A stretch of 64,000 nt of DNA from Allobosea sp. OK403 (GTDB taxonomy: Bacteria; Pseudomonadota; Alphaproteobacteria; Rhizobiales; Beijerinckiaceae): the NCBI RefSeq assembly GCF_900113835.1, contig NZ_FOQV01000001.1, forward strand, positions 124,001 through 188,000. Direction: 5' to 3'. Every line of letters begins with the position of its first letter. The stretch's first letter is position 1. Of the stretch, positions 55,187 to 62,322 are shown piece after piece. Made by a program: the position numbers and the translations under genes. Below the pieces are notes generated by a model. It was not told where the DNA came from. It worked only from the letters and a program-made list of their open reading frames with translations, and ran no database searches.

Positions 55187-55454
55187 AGCATTGCGCGAAA
55201 AAGTGGGTACCGGTTTTTCGCAGGAGCAACGCTCTCAACTTCCAGAACCGGCGCCGTCATCCGGCCGGGCCGGTTCGCGCCTTTCGATGTCTGTCTACAG
55301 CAAGGAGAATATGCTGCATACAGCATACTTGCTGCGAAAGAGGGAGCGTGCTAGAGCGTTTTCGAGCGAAGTGGATACCGGTTCGCGTCAAGAAAACACG
55401 TCTAAACAAAGGGCTAGAGCAATTTCCGACCCAATTGGATCGAAAATCGCTCTA
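55187..55454. repeat. Dispersed intergenic repeat modules around the pdxA-like promoter
   Basis: Modules GCGCGAAAAAGTGGGTACCGG/TTTTTCGC, GCGTTTTCGAGCGAAGTGG and AGAGCAATTTCCGACC-ATTGGATCGAAAATCGCTCT are split by the AT-rich operator stretch at 55290-55340. The same modules occur at 17406, 48341 and 49330. Here the repeat lies in a divergent promoter region rather than after genes. Confidence 0.7.
55299..55334. promoter_or_regulatory. Nested dyad, probable GntR operator
   Basis: TATGCTGCATACAGCATA (55310-55327) has perfect 7-base arms, flanked by a further pair CAGCAAG (55299) and CTTGCTG (55328). It lies in the divergent gap between the SAF-dehydrogenase/gntR pair and the pdxA-tct genes, where the FCD-type GntR regulator would be expected to bind. 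Confidence 0.55.
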
Positions 55455-55490
55455 CCCCCGGCCCAACAAGACGAAGCTGGAGACTATCTC

Positions 55491-56528
55491 ATGGAAAGCC
55501 GTGCGAATGGCGCGCTGCCGGTGATCGCGGTCGCGATGGGTGACCCCTCCGGCATCAGCCCTGAACTCACCGCCCGTATCCTGGTCGAGCCTGATCTGCG
55601 TCACGCCGCCCGCTATGTCGTGTTCGGCGACAAGCGCCTGCTCGATCTCGGGGCGCAGGATGGCAAGGTCGATCCGGCTGTCCAGTTGATCCGCGACGGC
55701 GACGCCATTCCCGTGGGCTCGGACGCTCCCATCTTCATCGATCTCGCCAATCACGATCCGGCCGATCTGGAGCGCGGCAAGGCGACGCTTGCCGGCGGCA
55801 AGGCCGCGACCGGGAATTTCCGCCGCGCGCTGCAATTCGCGGCCTCGGGGCAGGCCGATGCGGTCTTCTTCACGCCCTTCAACAAGGCCGCGATGCGCTT
55901 CGCCTATCCCGGCTATGACGACGAGATCCGCTTCGTGCGCGATGCGATCGGCTTCGAGGGCGCGGCGAGCGAGTTCAACATCCTGGATAAGCTCTGGAAC
56001 GCCCGCGTCACCTCGCATATTCCATTGTCCGAGGTCGCGCAGAACATCACCCAGGAGCGCATCCTGCGGGCCTTGACGCTGGCCGATGCCAATCTGCGCG
56101 CCGCCGGCTTCAACCCGCCGCGCATCGCGGTCGCGGGCATCAATCCCCATGCCGGGGATGGCGGCAATTTCGGTCGCGACGAGATCGAGACGATCGAGCC
56201 GGCGGTCAAGGCGGCCAAGGCGCAAGGCTTCACCGTCGAAGGGCCGTTCCCCTCCGACACCGTGTTCCTGCGCGCGAAGAACGGCGATTTCGACGCTGTT
56301 TTGACGATGTATCACGACCAGGGTCAGATCGCGATGAAGCTGATCGGCTTCGACCGTGGCGTCACCCTGATCGGTGGCTTTCCCTTCCCGATCTGCACGC
56401 CCGCCCATGGCACGGCCTATGAGATCGCGGGCAAGGGCATCGCCAATCTCGGCGCCACCCGCGCCGCGCTCTCGCTCGCCATCAAGATGGCGCAGGACGG
56501 AAAGGCGAGGGCCAAAGCCGCAGCCTGA
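55491..56528 (+). CDS. PdxA-family dehydrogenase (PdxA2-like)
   Basis: This 345-residue NAD-dependent dehydrogenase of the 4-hydroxythreonine-4-phosphate dehydrogenase family has the opening AVAMGDPSGISPEL, metal-binding His residues in RVTSHIPLS, MYHDQGQIAMKL and TPAHGTAYEIAG, and GINPHAGDGG. The ATG at 55491 follows CTGGAG. The setting (TctCBA importer, SAF-domain dehydrogenase, GntR) is catabolic, so it is likely a PdxA2-type enzyme that oxidises and decarboxylates a hydroxy-acid (phosphate) rather than making pyridoxal phosphate. TphB-like diol dehydrogenases are in the same family. No kinase gene is adjacent. Confidence 0.8.
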   Translation: MESRANGALPVIAVAMGDPSGISPELTARILVEPDLRHAARYVVFGDKRLLDLGAQDGKVDPAVQLIRDGDAIPVGSDAPIFIDLANHDPADLERGKATLAGGKAATGNFRRALQFAASGQADAVFFTPFNKAAMRFAYPGYDDEIRFVRDAIGFEGAASEFNILDKLWNARVTSHIPLSEVAQNITQERILRALTLADANLRAAGFNPPRIAVAGINPHAGDGGNFGRDEIETIEPAVKAAKAQGFTVEGPFPSDTVFLRAKNGDFDAVLTMYHDQGQIAMKLIGFDRGVTLIGGFPFPICTPAHGTAYEIAGKGIANLGATRAALSLAIKMAQDGKARAKAAA

Positions 56529-56565
56529 CGAGACCGCAGCCTGAAGGAACCGCAGCCTGACGAGG
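56518..56565. repeat. Three 16-base tandem units across the pdxA-like stop codon
   Basis: Units at 56518, 56534 and 56550 share CCGCAGCCTGA followed by CGAGA, AGGAA and CGAGG. The first unit contains the gene's stop codon, so the repeat lies mostly in the untranslated gap. Confidence 0.75.
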
Positions 56566-56596
56566 CCACGGCTTTTAGACAACAGCATTCCATCGA

Positions 56597-56620
56597 GGGC
56601 GGCCGCCTCAAGAGCCGCCC
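56597..56620 (+). terminator. GC hairpin between pdxA-like gene and tctC
   Basis: GGGCGGC and GCCGCCC pair around a 10-base loop, 30 bases before tctC. There is no T tract. It may attenuate or stabilise the transcript around the binding-protein gene. Confidence 0.4.
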
Positions 56621-56649
56621 CGAAAGAACCAGACATCAGGGAGAAGCAT

Positions 56650-57645
56650 ATGAAATCGTTCAGCATCACGGCCGCGCTCGCGGGCGCCCTCGCACTTGGC
56701 GGGATCAGCGCGGCGCAGGCATGGCAGCCGACCAAGCCCATCGAGTTCGTCGTGACCTCGGGCGCTGGCGGCGGCACCGATAATTTTGCCCGCGTCATCC
56801 AGTCTATCGTCACCAAGCACAAGCTGATCGACCAGCCGATTGTCGTGGTGAACAAGGGCGGCGGCTCCGGCGCTGAAGGCTATGTCTACGGCAAGGGCGG
56901 CAAGGGCGATCCCAACCGCGTCATCTTCGGCACCAACAACGCCTATCTTTTGCCTTACGTCGCCAAGCTCGGCTACAAATTCAGCGACCTGACGCCGGTT
57001 GCGGCGCTGGCGCTCGACGAGTTCCTGCTCTGGGTCAATGGCAGCGCGCCCTATGCCGACGCCAAGAGCTATCTCGATGCGGTCAAGGCCAAGCCCCTGG
57101 GCTTCAAGATGGGCGGCAGCCAGTCCAAGGACACCGACCAGACGCTGACCTCGATGATCCAGGAAGCGGCGGGCGTGAAATGGATTTATGTGCCGTTCCA
57201 GGGCGGCAGCGCCGCAGCGGTGCAGCTTGCCGGCGGCCATATCGATTCCAACGTCAACAATCCCAATGAGAATATCGGCCAGTGGAAGGCCGGCCAGGTG
57301 AAGCCGCTTTGCGTCTTCTCGCCGGTGCGGCTCGCCAAGAGCGACCCCGTCTTCGAGGGCAAGGGCTGGGGCGACATCCCGACCTGCAAGGAAGCCGGCC
57401 TGCCGCTGGAGACCTTCCAGATGCCGCGCACCGTCTGGCTGCCGGCCGAGGTTCCCGCTGACGCGGTCGCCTTCTATGCCGACCTCCTGGAAAAGGTCAG
57501 CAAGACGCCGGAATGGCAGGAATTCGTCACCCGCACGGCGCAGACCAGCCGCTTCATGAAGGGCAAGGAGCTCGCCGATTTCGTCGCCAAGGACGACACC
57601 GCCAGTCGCAAGGTCTTCGAGAGCGAAGGCTGGGTGGTGAAGTAG
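56650..57645 (+). CDS. tctC: Tripartite tricarboxylate transporter binding protein (TctC family)
   Basis: This 331-residue periplasmic protein has a Sec signal peptide (cleavage after QAW near residue 25) and the Bug/TctC fold. Characteristic segments are KPIEFVVTSGAGGGTDNFAR, IVVVNKGGGSGAEGYVY and KWIYVPFQGGSAAAVQLAGGH. It captures a carboxylic acid and delivers it to TctAB. The pdxA-like neighbour implies a hydroxy- or aromatic acid. Confidence 0.87.
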   Translation: MKSFSITAALAGALALGGISAAQAWQPTKPIEFVVTSGAGGGTDNFARVIQSIVTKHKLIDQPIVVVNKGGGSGAEGYVYGKGGKGDPNRVIFGTNNAYLLPYVAKLGYKFSDLTPVAALALDEFLLWVNGSAPYADAKSYLDAVKAKPLGFKMGGSQSKDTDQTLTSMIQEAAGVKWIYVPFQGGSAAAVQLAGGHIDSNVNNPNENIGQWKAGQVKPLCVFSPVRLAKSDPVFEGKGWGDIPTCKEAGLPLETFQMPRTVWLPAEVPADAVAFYADLLEKVSKTPEWQEFVTRTAQTSRFMKGKELADFVAKDDTASRKVFESEGWVVK

Positions 57646-57679
57646 GGCGGCAGCGCCCGGCCGTCATTGAAACGTTACG

Positions 57680-57787
57680 CCGTCATCCCGGGCGACCGCA
57701 GGGAGACCCGGGATCCATGCCCGAGCCTCACCGAACAGCGCGCCGGAATGGATCCCGGGTCTTCGCTTCGCTGCGCCCGGGATGACG
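57680..57787. repeat. Palindromic intergenic repeat, CCGTCATCCCGGG type
   Basis: Outer arms are CCGTCATCCCGGG / CCCGGGATGACG and inner arms GACCCGGGATCCAT / ATGGATCCCGGGTC. It lies within the transporter operon between tctC and tctB and belongs to the CGTCAT/ATGACG family. It probably limits readthrough so that tctC is expressed above tctBA. Confidence 0.8.
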
Positions 57788-57828
57788 ACAGTGGTTCCAG
57801 GGCCATACACAACAAGGAGCCCGCGCCA

Positions 57829-58317
57829 ATGATCACCCGCTTCTGGGCCGAGACCGTCACCGCTGTGGCGACCATGGCGTTCGGTCTCGTCATCGTCAAA
57901 GGCGCACTCGAATTCGGCATCGGCTGGGATTCCTCGGGTCCGCAGCCGGGCGCGTTTCCCTTCTATGTCGGCGCGCTCGTCGCGCTGGCGAGCCTCGGCA
58001 CGCTGGGGCTGACGGTCGGCAAGCAATTTGCCGGCGACCTGGCCTTGCGCAAGAGCGTCCTCGACCATGAGCAGGCCAGGCGCGTCGGTTCGTTCCTGCT
58101 GCCGATGGCGGGCTTCGTCATCCTCAGCGTCACGCTCGGCATGTATGCGGCGACAATCCTCTATCTCGTCTTCACCATGCGTTTCCAGGGCCGCTATGGC
58201 TGGCCTGCGACGCTGGTGACGGCGCTGGGAACCGCTGCCTTCTTCTATCTCGCGCTCGAGAAATTCTTCCAGATCGGGCTGCTCAAAGGCCCGCTCGAGC
58301 CCCTCATCGGCCTGTGA
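57829..58317 (+). CDS. tctB: Tripartite tricarboxylate transporter small subunit TctB
   Basis: This 162-residue protein has four hydrophobic segments and the TctB-typical loop SSGPQPGAFPFYVGALVAL. AAGGAG precedes the ATG at 57829; the frame upstream runs through the repeat and is not coding. It forms the membrane complex with TctA, 32 bases downstream. Confidence 0.85.
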   Translation: MITRFWAETVTAVATMAFGLVIVKGALEFGIGWDSSGPQPGAFPFYVGALVALASLGTLGLTVGKQFAGDLALRKSVLDHEQARRVGSFLLPMAGFVILSVTLGMYAATILYLVFTMRFQGRYGWPATLVTALGTAAFFYLALEKFFQIGLLKGPLEPLIGL

Positions 58318-58349
58318 TCGGCTCGCAACGGAAAACGGTGCCGTAAGCC

Positions 58350-59861
58350 ATGGAAAACATCGCCAACCTGATGCACGGCTTTTCGGTCGCGCTCACGACC
58401 CACCACATCCTGCTGATGTTCGCCGGCGTGCTGCTGGGCGTGCTCGTCGGCGTCCTGCCGGGGCTGGGCGCGCCCAATGGCGTGTCGCTGCTCCTGCCGC
58501 TGACGTTCTCGATGGACCCGGTCTCGGCCATCATCCTTCTGACCTCGCTCTATTGGGGCGCGCTGTTTGGCGGCTCGACCACCTCGATCCTGTTCAACAT
58601 TCCAGGCGAGCCGTCCTCCGTCGCGACGACCTTTGACGGCCACCCCATGGCCAAGCAGGGCAAGGCGACCGAGGCGCTTGCCTTCGCCTTCCTCTCGGCC
58701 GGCTTCGGGGCGCTTGCCGGCGTCATCCTGATCACGCTGCTTTCGGGCTGGGTCGCGAAATTCGCGTTGCGCTTCTCGTCGCCCGAATATTTCGCGGTCT
58801 ATTTCATGACCTTCGCCAGCTTCATCGGGCTCGGCGGCGCCTCGCCGCTGAAGACCATCGTCTCGATGGGTATCGGCTTCACGCTTGCGGCCGTCGGCAT
58901 GGACTCAGTCTCCGGCAATGTCCGGCTGACCTATGATTTCGACGTCCTGCTTGCTGGCGTCAGCTTCCTGATCGCGGTGATCGGCCTGTTCGGCATCGGC
59001 GAATTGCTGCTGACGATGGAGGAGGGCCTGAAATTCGATGGCGTTGCCGCCAAGGTGCGCATCGGCGATGTGCTGACGACCGCCGCCAAGCTGCCGCGCT
59101 ACTGGGTGGCGCTGCTGCGTTCGAGCCTGATCGGCATCTGGATGGGCATCACGCCGGGTGGACCCACAGCCGCCTCCTTCATGAGCTATGCCATGGCCAA
59201 GCGCTCCTCGCGCCATCCCGAGACCTTCGGCAAGGGCGATCCCGAGGGCGTGATCGCGCCCGAAACGGCCGACCATGCGGCAGGCTCGGCGGCGATGCTG
59301 CCGATGCTGGCGCTCGGCATTCCAGGCTCCGCGACGGCCGCCGTGATGATGGGCGGCTTGATGATCTGGGGGCTCAACCCCGGCCCGACGCTGTTCACCG
59401 ACCGGCCGGATTTCGTCTGGGGCCTGATCGCCTCGATGTATCTTGGCAATGTCGTCGCGGTCATCGTGGTGCTGGCGACCGTGCCGCTCTTCGCCTCGAT
59501 CCTGCGCATCCCGTTCTCGATCATCGGGCCGGTGATCGTGGTGATCTGCTTCATCGGCGCCTACACCGCCGCGAGCAAGGAGTTCGACATCTGGCTGGCG
59601 CTGGTCTTCGGCCTTGTCGGTTATGTCTTCAAGAAGCTCGACTATCCGATCGCGCCGCTCGTGCTCGCCATGGTCATCGGCGACAAGGCCGAGGACGCCT
59701 TCCGGCAGTCGATGATCTTCAGCCAGGGCTCGCTCAGGATCTTCTGGTCGAACCCGCTGGTCGCGACGCTGATGACGATCGGTCTTGCGCTGTTGTTCAT
59801 GCCGCTGATCGGCGGTCTCGTCCGCCGCTTGCGTGGCAGAGGTGCTCCGCGCACCGTATGA
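58350..59861 (+). CDS. tctA: Tripartite tricarboxylate transporter large permease TctA
   Basis: This 503-residue protein has about 11-12 membrane segments. Conserved stretches are [20 protein letters not shown] near the start, [20 protein letters not shown], and the mirrored second half [20 protein letters not shown]. It is the ion-driven permease of the TTT system using TctC as binding protein. It ends 28 bases before a macrodomain gene. Confidence 0.89.
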   Translation: MENIANLMHGFSVALTTHHILLMFAGVLLGVLVGVLPGLGAPNGVSLLLPLTFSMDPVSAIILLTSLYWGALFGGSTTSILFNIPGEPSSVATTFDGHPMAKQGKATEALAFAFLSAGFGALAGVILITLLSGWVAKFALRFSSPEYFAVYFMTFASFIGLGGASPLKTIVSMGIGFTLAAVGMDSVSGNVRLTYDFDVLLAGVSFLIAVIGLFGIGELLLTMEEGLKFDGVAAKVRIGDVLTTAAKLPRYWVALLRSSLIGIWMGITPGGPTAASFMSYAMAKRSSRHPETFGKGDPEGVIAPETADHAAGSAAMLPMLALGIPGSATAAVMMGGLMIWGLNPGPTLFTDRPDFVWGLIASMYLGNVVAVIVVLATVPLFASILRIPFSIIGPVIVVICFIGAYTAASKEFDIWLALVFGLVGYVFKKLDYPIAPLVLAMVIGDKAEDAFRQSMIFSQGSLRIFWSNPLVATLMTIGLALLFMPLIGGLVRRLRGRGAPRTV

Positions 59862-59889
59862 AGGGGGAGCTATCGTCGTCGGAGGGGCA

Positions 59890-60450
59890 ATGGCCGTCAT
59901 GCCTGAATCGGAAAGCTCCGAAAGTCCTGTCGTGCTCCGCGCCGTTCGCGCAGACATAACCACACTCGACGTCGACGCGATCGTGAATGCAGCCAACTCA
60001 TCATTGCTTGGCGGTGGCGGCGTGGACGGAGCCATTCACAGGGCTGCCGGCCCCGACCTTGTCCACGAATGCCGGTTGCTCGGCGGCTGCAAGACCGGGG
60101 ATGCCAAGCTGACCAGAGGCTACCGCCTGCCGGCAAAATTCATCATTCATACCGTTGGGCCCGTCTGGCGTGGCGGCGAGCATGGCGAACCGGATCTACT
60201 CGCGTCCTGCTATCGTCGTTCGCTTGCGATCGCGGCAATGAACGATATTCGGACGATCGCGTTCCCGAGTATCAGCACAGGCATCTACGGTTATCCGATC
60301 GAACTCGCCGCGCAGCTGGCAATCGAGGTCGTCGCCTCAGAGCTTCGCGGGAAAACCCAGCTACGGGAGGCCACCTTCTGCTGCTTCTCGCAGGAGGATT
60401 TGCAAGTCTACGAACGTCTTTTGGCCGCGCTGCGACCGCGCATCCAGTGA
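59890..60450 (+). CDS. Macrodomain protein (O-acetyl-ADP-ribose deacetylase, YmdB-like)
   Basis: This 186-residue protein has a single macrodomain: [33 protein letters not shown], the [12 protein letters not shown] loop and ISTGIYGYP phosphate loop. These proteins hydrolyse O-acetyl-ADP-ribose or remove ADP-ribose. GGAGG lies just ahead of ATG 59890; ATG 59899 is an alternative. It follows tctA closely and may be read through from it, although no functional link is obvious. Confidence 0.85.
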   Translation: MAVMPESESSESPVVLRAVRADITTLDVDAIVNAANSSLLGGGGVDGAIHRAAGPDLVHECRLLGGCKTGDAKLTRGYRLPAKFIIHTVGPVWRGGEHGEPDLLASCYRRSLAIAAMNDIRTIAFPSISTGIYGYPIELAAQLAIEVVASELRGKTQLREATFCCFSQEDLQVYERLLAALRPRIQ

Positions 60451-60546
60451 CAACGCCGCCGCTCGTCCCGCAAGGGCCTGACCGAACTGGCGCGCGAGTT
60501 GAACCCGCTGGCGCTGCGCTGGGGGAAATGAGGCGGGCCACTCTTC

Positions 60547-60628
60547 CCGTCATTGCGAGCGTAGCGAAGCAATCCAGGAGCGGCCGAGCAAGACCTTCTG
60601 GATTGCTTCGCTACGCTCGCAATGACGA
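60547..60628. repeat. Palindromic repeat, CCGTCATTGCGAG type (short copy)
   Basis: Arms CGTCATTGCGAGCGTAGCGAAGCAATCCAG... and their mirror ending CTCGCAATGACG enclose a short loop. It is the third copy of the 19687/27640 element. The gap 60451-60888 otherwise holds a possible small gene and a short coding-like scrap at 60453-60531. Confidence 0.8.
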
Positions 60629-60650
60629 CAAGGGCCTCGCCGAGGCTAAT

Positions 60651-60785
60651 TCAAAACGCCCCGATACCGCCGGAGGGCGGGGGCAGGTTGCCTCGCCGGT
60701 CTTTCGTGATGAGATCCGGCGTCACCAGAAGCTCCTTGCTGAGCCAGGCGACATAGGCTGAAAGCAACTGCACGATAATGCGCAT
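60651..60785 (-). CDS. Possible small protein of 44 residues
   Basis: A short frame starts at ATG 60785 with GGGAGG eight bases upstream and ends at TGA 60651-60653. It encodes MRIIVQLLSAYVAWLSKELL, a hydrophobic amphipathic start, then a charged middle and a Pro/Gly-rich tail. The ribosome binding site and composition support a real gene, but I recognise no family. It could be a small membrane-associated peptide. Confidence 0.4.
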   Translation of the reverse strand: MRIIVQLLSAYVAWLSKELLVTPDLITKDRRGNLPPPSGGIGAF

Positions 60786-60888
60786 CGACCGCCTCCCAAA
60801 TTCACGGGGGTGATACTATCAGAAGCAAGGGGCTATGCCCTTGAAATTTCGACAGGTCTGCATTGCCTGACGCAGGGGAACTGCAGCC

Positions 60889-61242
60889 TCAGGCCTTCGA
60901 CCAGACCGCCAGCTCATACCCGTCGGGATCGACGAAATGGAAGCGCCGGCCGCCGGGGAAATCGAAGACCGGCTTGACGATGCGCCCGCCCGCCGCCTCG
61001 ATGCCGGCCTGCGTCGCGGCAAGGTCGTCGGCATAGAGGATGACCAGCGGCCCGCCCGGATTCGGCGTCGCTTGCGTGGTGAAGCCGCCTTCGAGCTGGC
61101 CGTCAGTGAAGGCGCAGTATTCCGGCCCGTAATCGGTCATCCTCCAGCCGAAAGCCTTCTCGTAGAGGGCGCGCGCCCGCGCGAGGTCGGCGACGTTGAA
61201 TTCGACATAGTCGATGCGTCGGTCGTTCCCAGAAGCTGTCAT
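60889..61242 (-). CDS. VOC (glyoxalase/bleomycin resistance) superfamily protein
   Basis: This 117-residue single-domain vicinal-oxygen-chelate protein has two beta-alpha-beta modules, with the first-strand segment DYVEFNVADLARARALYEKAFGW and the closing RFHFVDPDGYELAVWS. The Glu in DGYELAV is the usual C-terminal metal ligand. GGGAGG precedes the ATG at 61242. It is divergent from the keto-pentenoate hydratase-like gene. The role is unknown. Confidence 0.82.
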   Translation of the reverse strand: MTASGNDRRIDYVEFNVADLARARALYEKAFGWRMTDYGPEYCAFTDGQLEGGFTTQATPNPGGPLVILYADDLAATQAGIEAAGGRIVKPVFDFPGGRRFHFVDPDGYELAVWSKA

Positions 61243-61435
61243 GGTCGTTTCCTCCCTTTTGGCAGAGCGGAGATCAGCACCGCCATGGCGGTCCGTCAGC
61301 ACATGGCAGGAGGGTGATGCCGCCATGCGGGTTGTCCAGGGGGCTCCTGCTGCTGTAGCAGCTTGGCAAGCGCGCTGCCGCCCGTGCACCATGGGCGAGA
61401 CATGATCGTCAAGACGCCGACAGGGAAGAGACGCA

Positions 61436-62188
61436 ATGCCGACCACGACCGAAACCTTGCGCGATGCGCTGGTCGCCGCCCGCCGTGGCAAGAGCCTGAT
61501 CGAGATGGCGAGCCAGCCCGTGCCGGCCTCGTTCAGCGAAGGGTTGGGCGTGCAGGCCGAGATCGCCAAGCTGCTGAAGCAGCCGGAAGCCGGCTGGAAG
61601 GTTGCCATCGCCGAGGACGGCCTGCCGGTCGCGGGCATTATGCCTGGCCCTTATCTCAAGCCCGGCGACGTCTATGAGGGCGCGATCGGCGCCGAATTGC
61701 GCGTCGAGATCGAGATCGCCCTGCGGCTCACCAGCGACGTGCCGTTCCGCCCGAACCAGCCCTATTCGCGCGCCGAACTGCTCGGCCATTGCGACAAGGC
61801 CTATCTCGGCATCGAGATCGTCGAGAGCCGCCTCGCCAACTGGACGGGTGTTCCCTTCGCACTCTGGCTGGCCGATGCGCTCGGCCATGGCGGTTATCTG
61901 ATCGGCCCCGAGCTCGACATCAAGACGCTCGACGACCCGACCGCGCTCGGCTGCTTCATCTCGCTCAACGGCGTCACGATCTATGACAAGCCGGCGGTGC
62001 ATGCGAATGGCGATCCGATGGCGCCCTTCCTCGCCTGGGCCAACCGCAAGCAGGATGTCCTGGGCGGTTTGCGCACCGGCCAGATCGTCACCACCGGTAG
62101 CCTCTGCGGCGGCGTGCTCTCGCCCGGAAAAGGCGAGATCGTGACGAAGTTGAGCCCGCTGGCGGCAGTATCTCTGACGCTGCGTTAG
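61436..62188 (+). CDS. 2-keto-4-pentenoate hydratase-like protein (FAA hydrolase superfamily)
   Basis: This 250-residue protein resembles MhpD/hydratase-type members of the fumarylacetoacetase superfamily. Metal-binding acidic residues are expected in GAELRVEIEIALRL and the later GIEIVESRLANW; the C-terminal GQIVTTGSLCGGV is characteristic. These enzymes hydrate 2-hydroxypenta-2,4-dienoate in aromatic ring-fission pathways, or decarboxylate oxo-acids. No meta-cleavage genes are nearby. It is followed by a strong hairpin. Confidence 0.75.
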   Translation: MPTTTETLRDALVAARRGKSLIEMASQPVPASFSEGLGVQAEIAKLLKQPEAGWKVAIAEDGLPVAGIMPGPYLKPGDVYEGAIGAELRVEIEIALRLTSDVPFRPNQPYSRAELLGHCDKAYLGIEIVESRLANWTGVPFALWLADALGHGGYLIGPELDIKTLDDPTALGCFISLNGVTIYDKPAVHANGDPMAPFLAWANRKQDVLGGLRTGQIVTTGSLCGGVLSPGKGEIVTKLSPLAAVSLTLR

Positions 62189-62221
62189 GATCTCTGAGCT
62201 GCGTTAGGCTTTAAACTCAGG

Positions 62222-62255
62222 ACATTGCCGATGAGCACCAGATCATCGGCAATGT
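62222..62255 (+). terminator. Perfect 13-base hairpin after the hydratase gene
   Basis: ACATTGCCGATGA and TCATCGGCAATGT pair perfectly around an 8-base loop, followed by TTCC. It is the clearest terminator-like stem in the window, placed 34 bases after the hydratase stop and before the tamA gene. Confidence 0.6.
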
Positions 62256-62322
62256 TTCCATCATGTTCGGAACACAGTTCGACCTTATTCGTTGCGTGTT
62301 GGTGGCGTCGTTCGGAGGGCGG

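Noticed and set aside
60453..60531. Short coding-like scrap ending LNPLALRWGK then stop, after the macrodomain gene
   Set aside because: No start codon or ribosome binding site fits. It could be the tail of a lost gene, but it is too short to assign.
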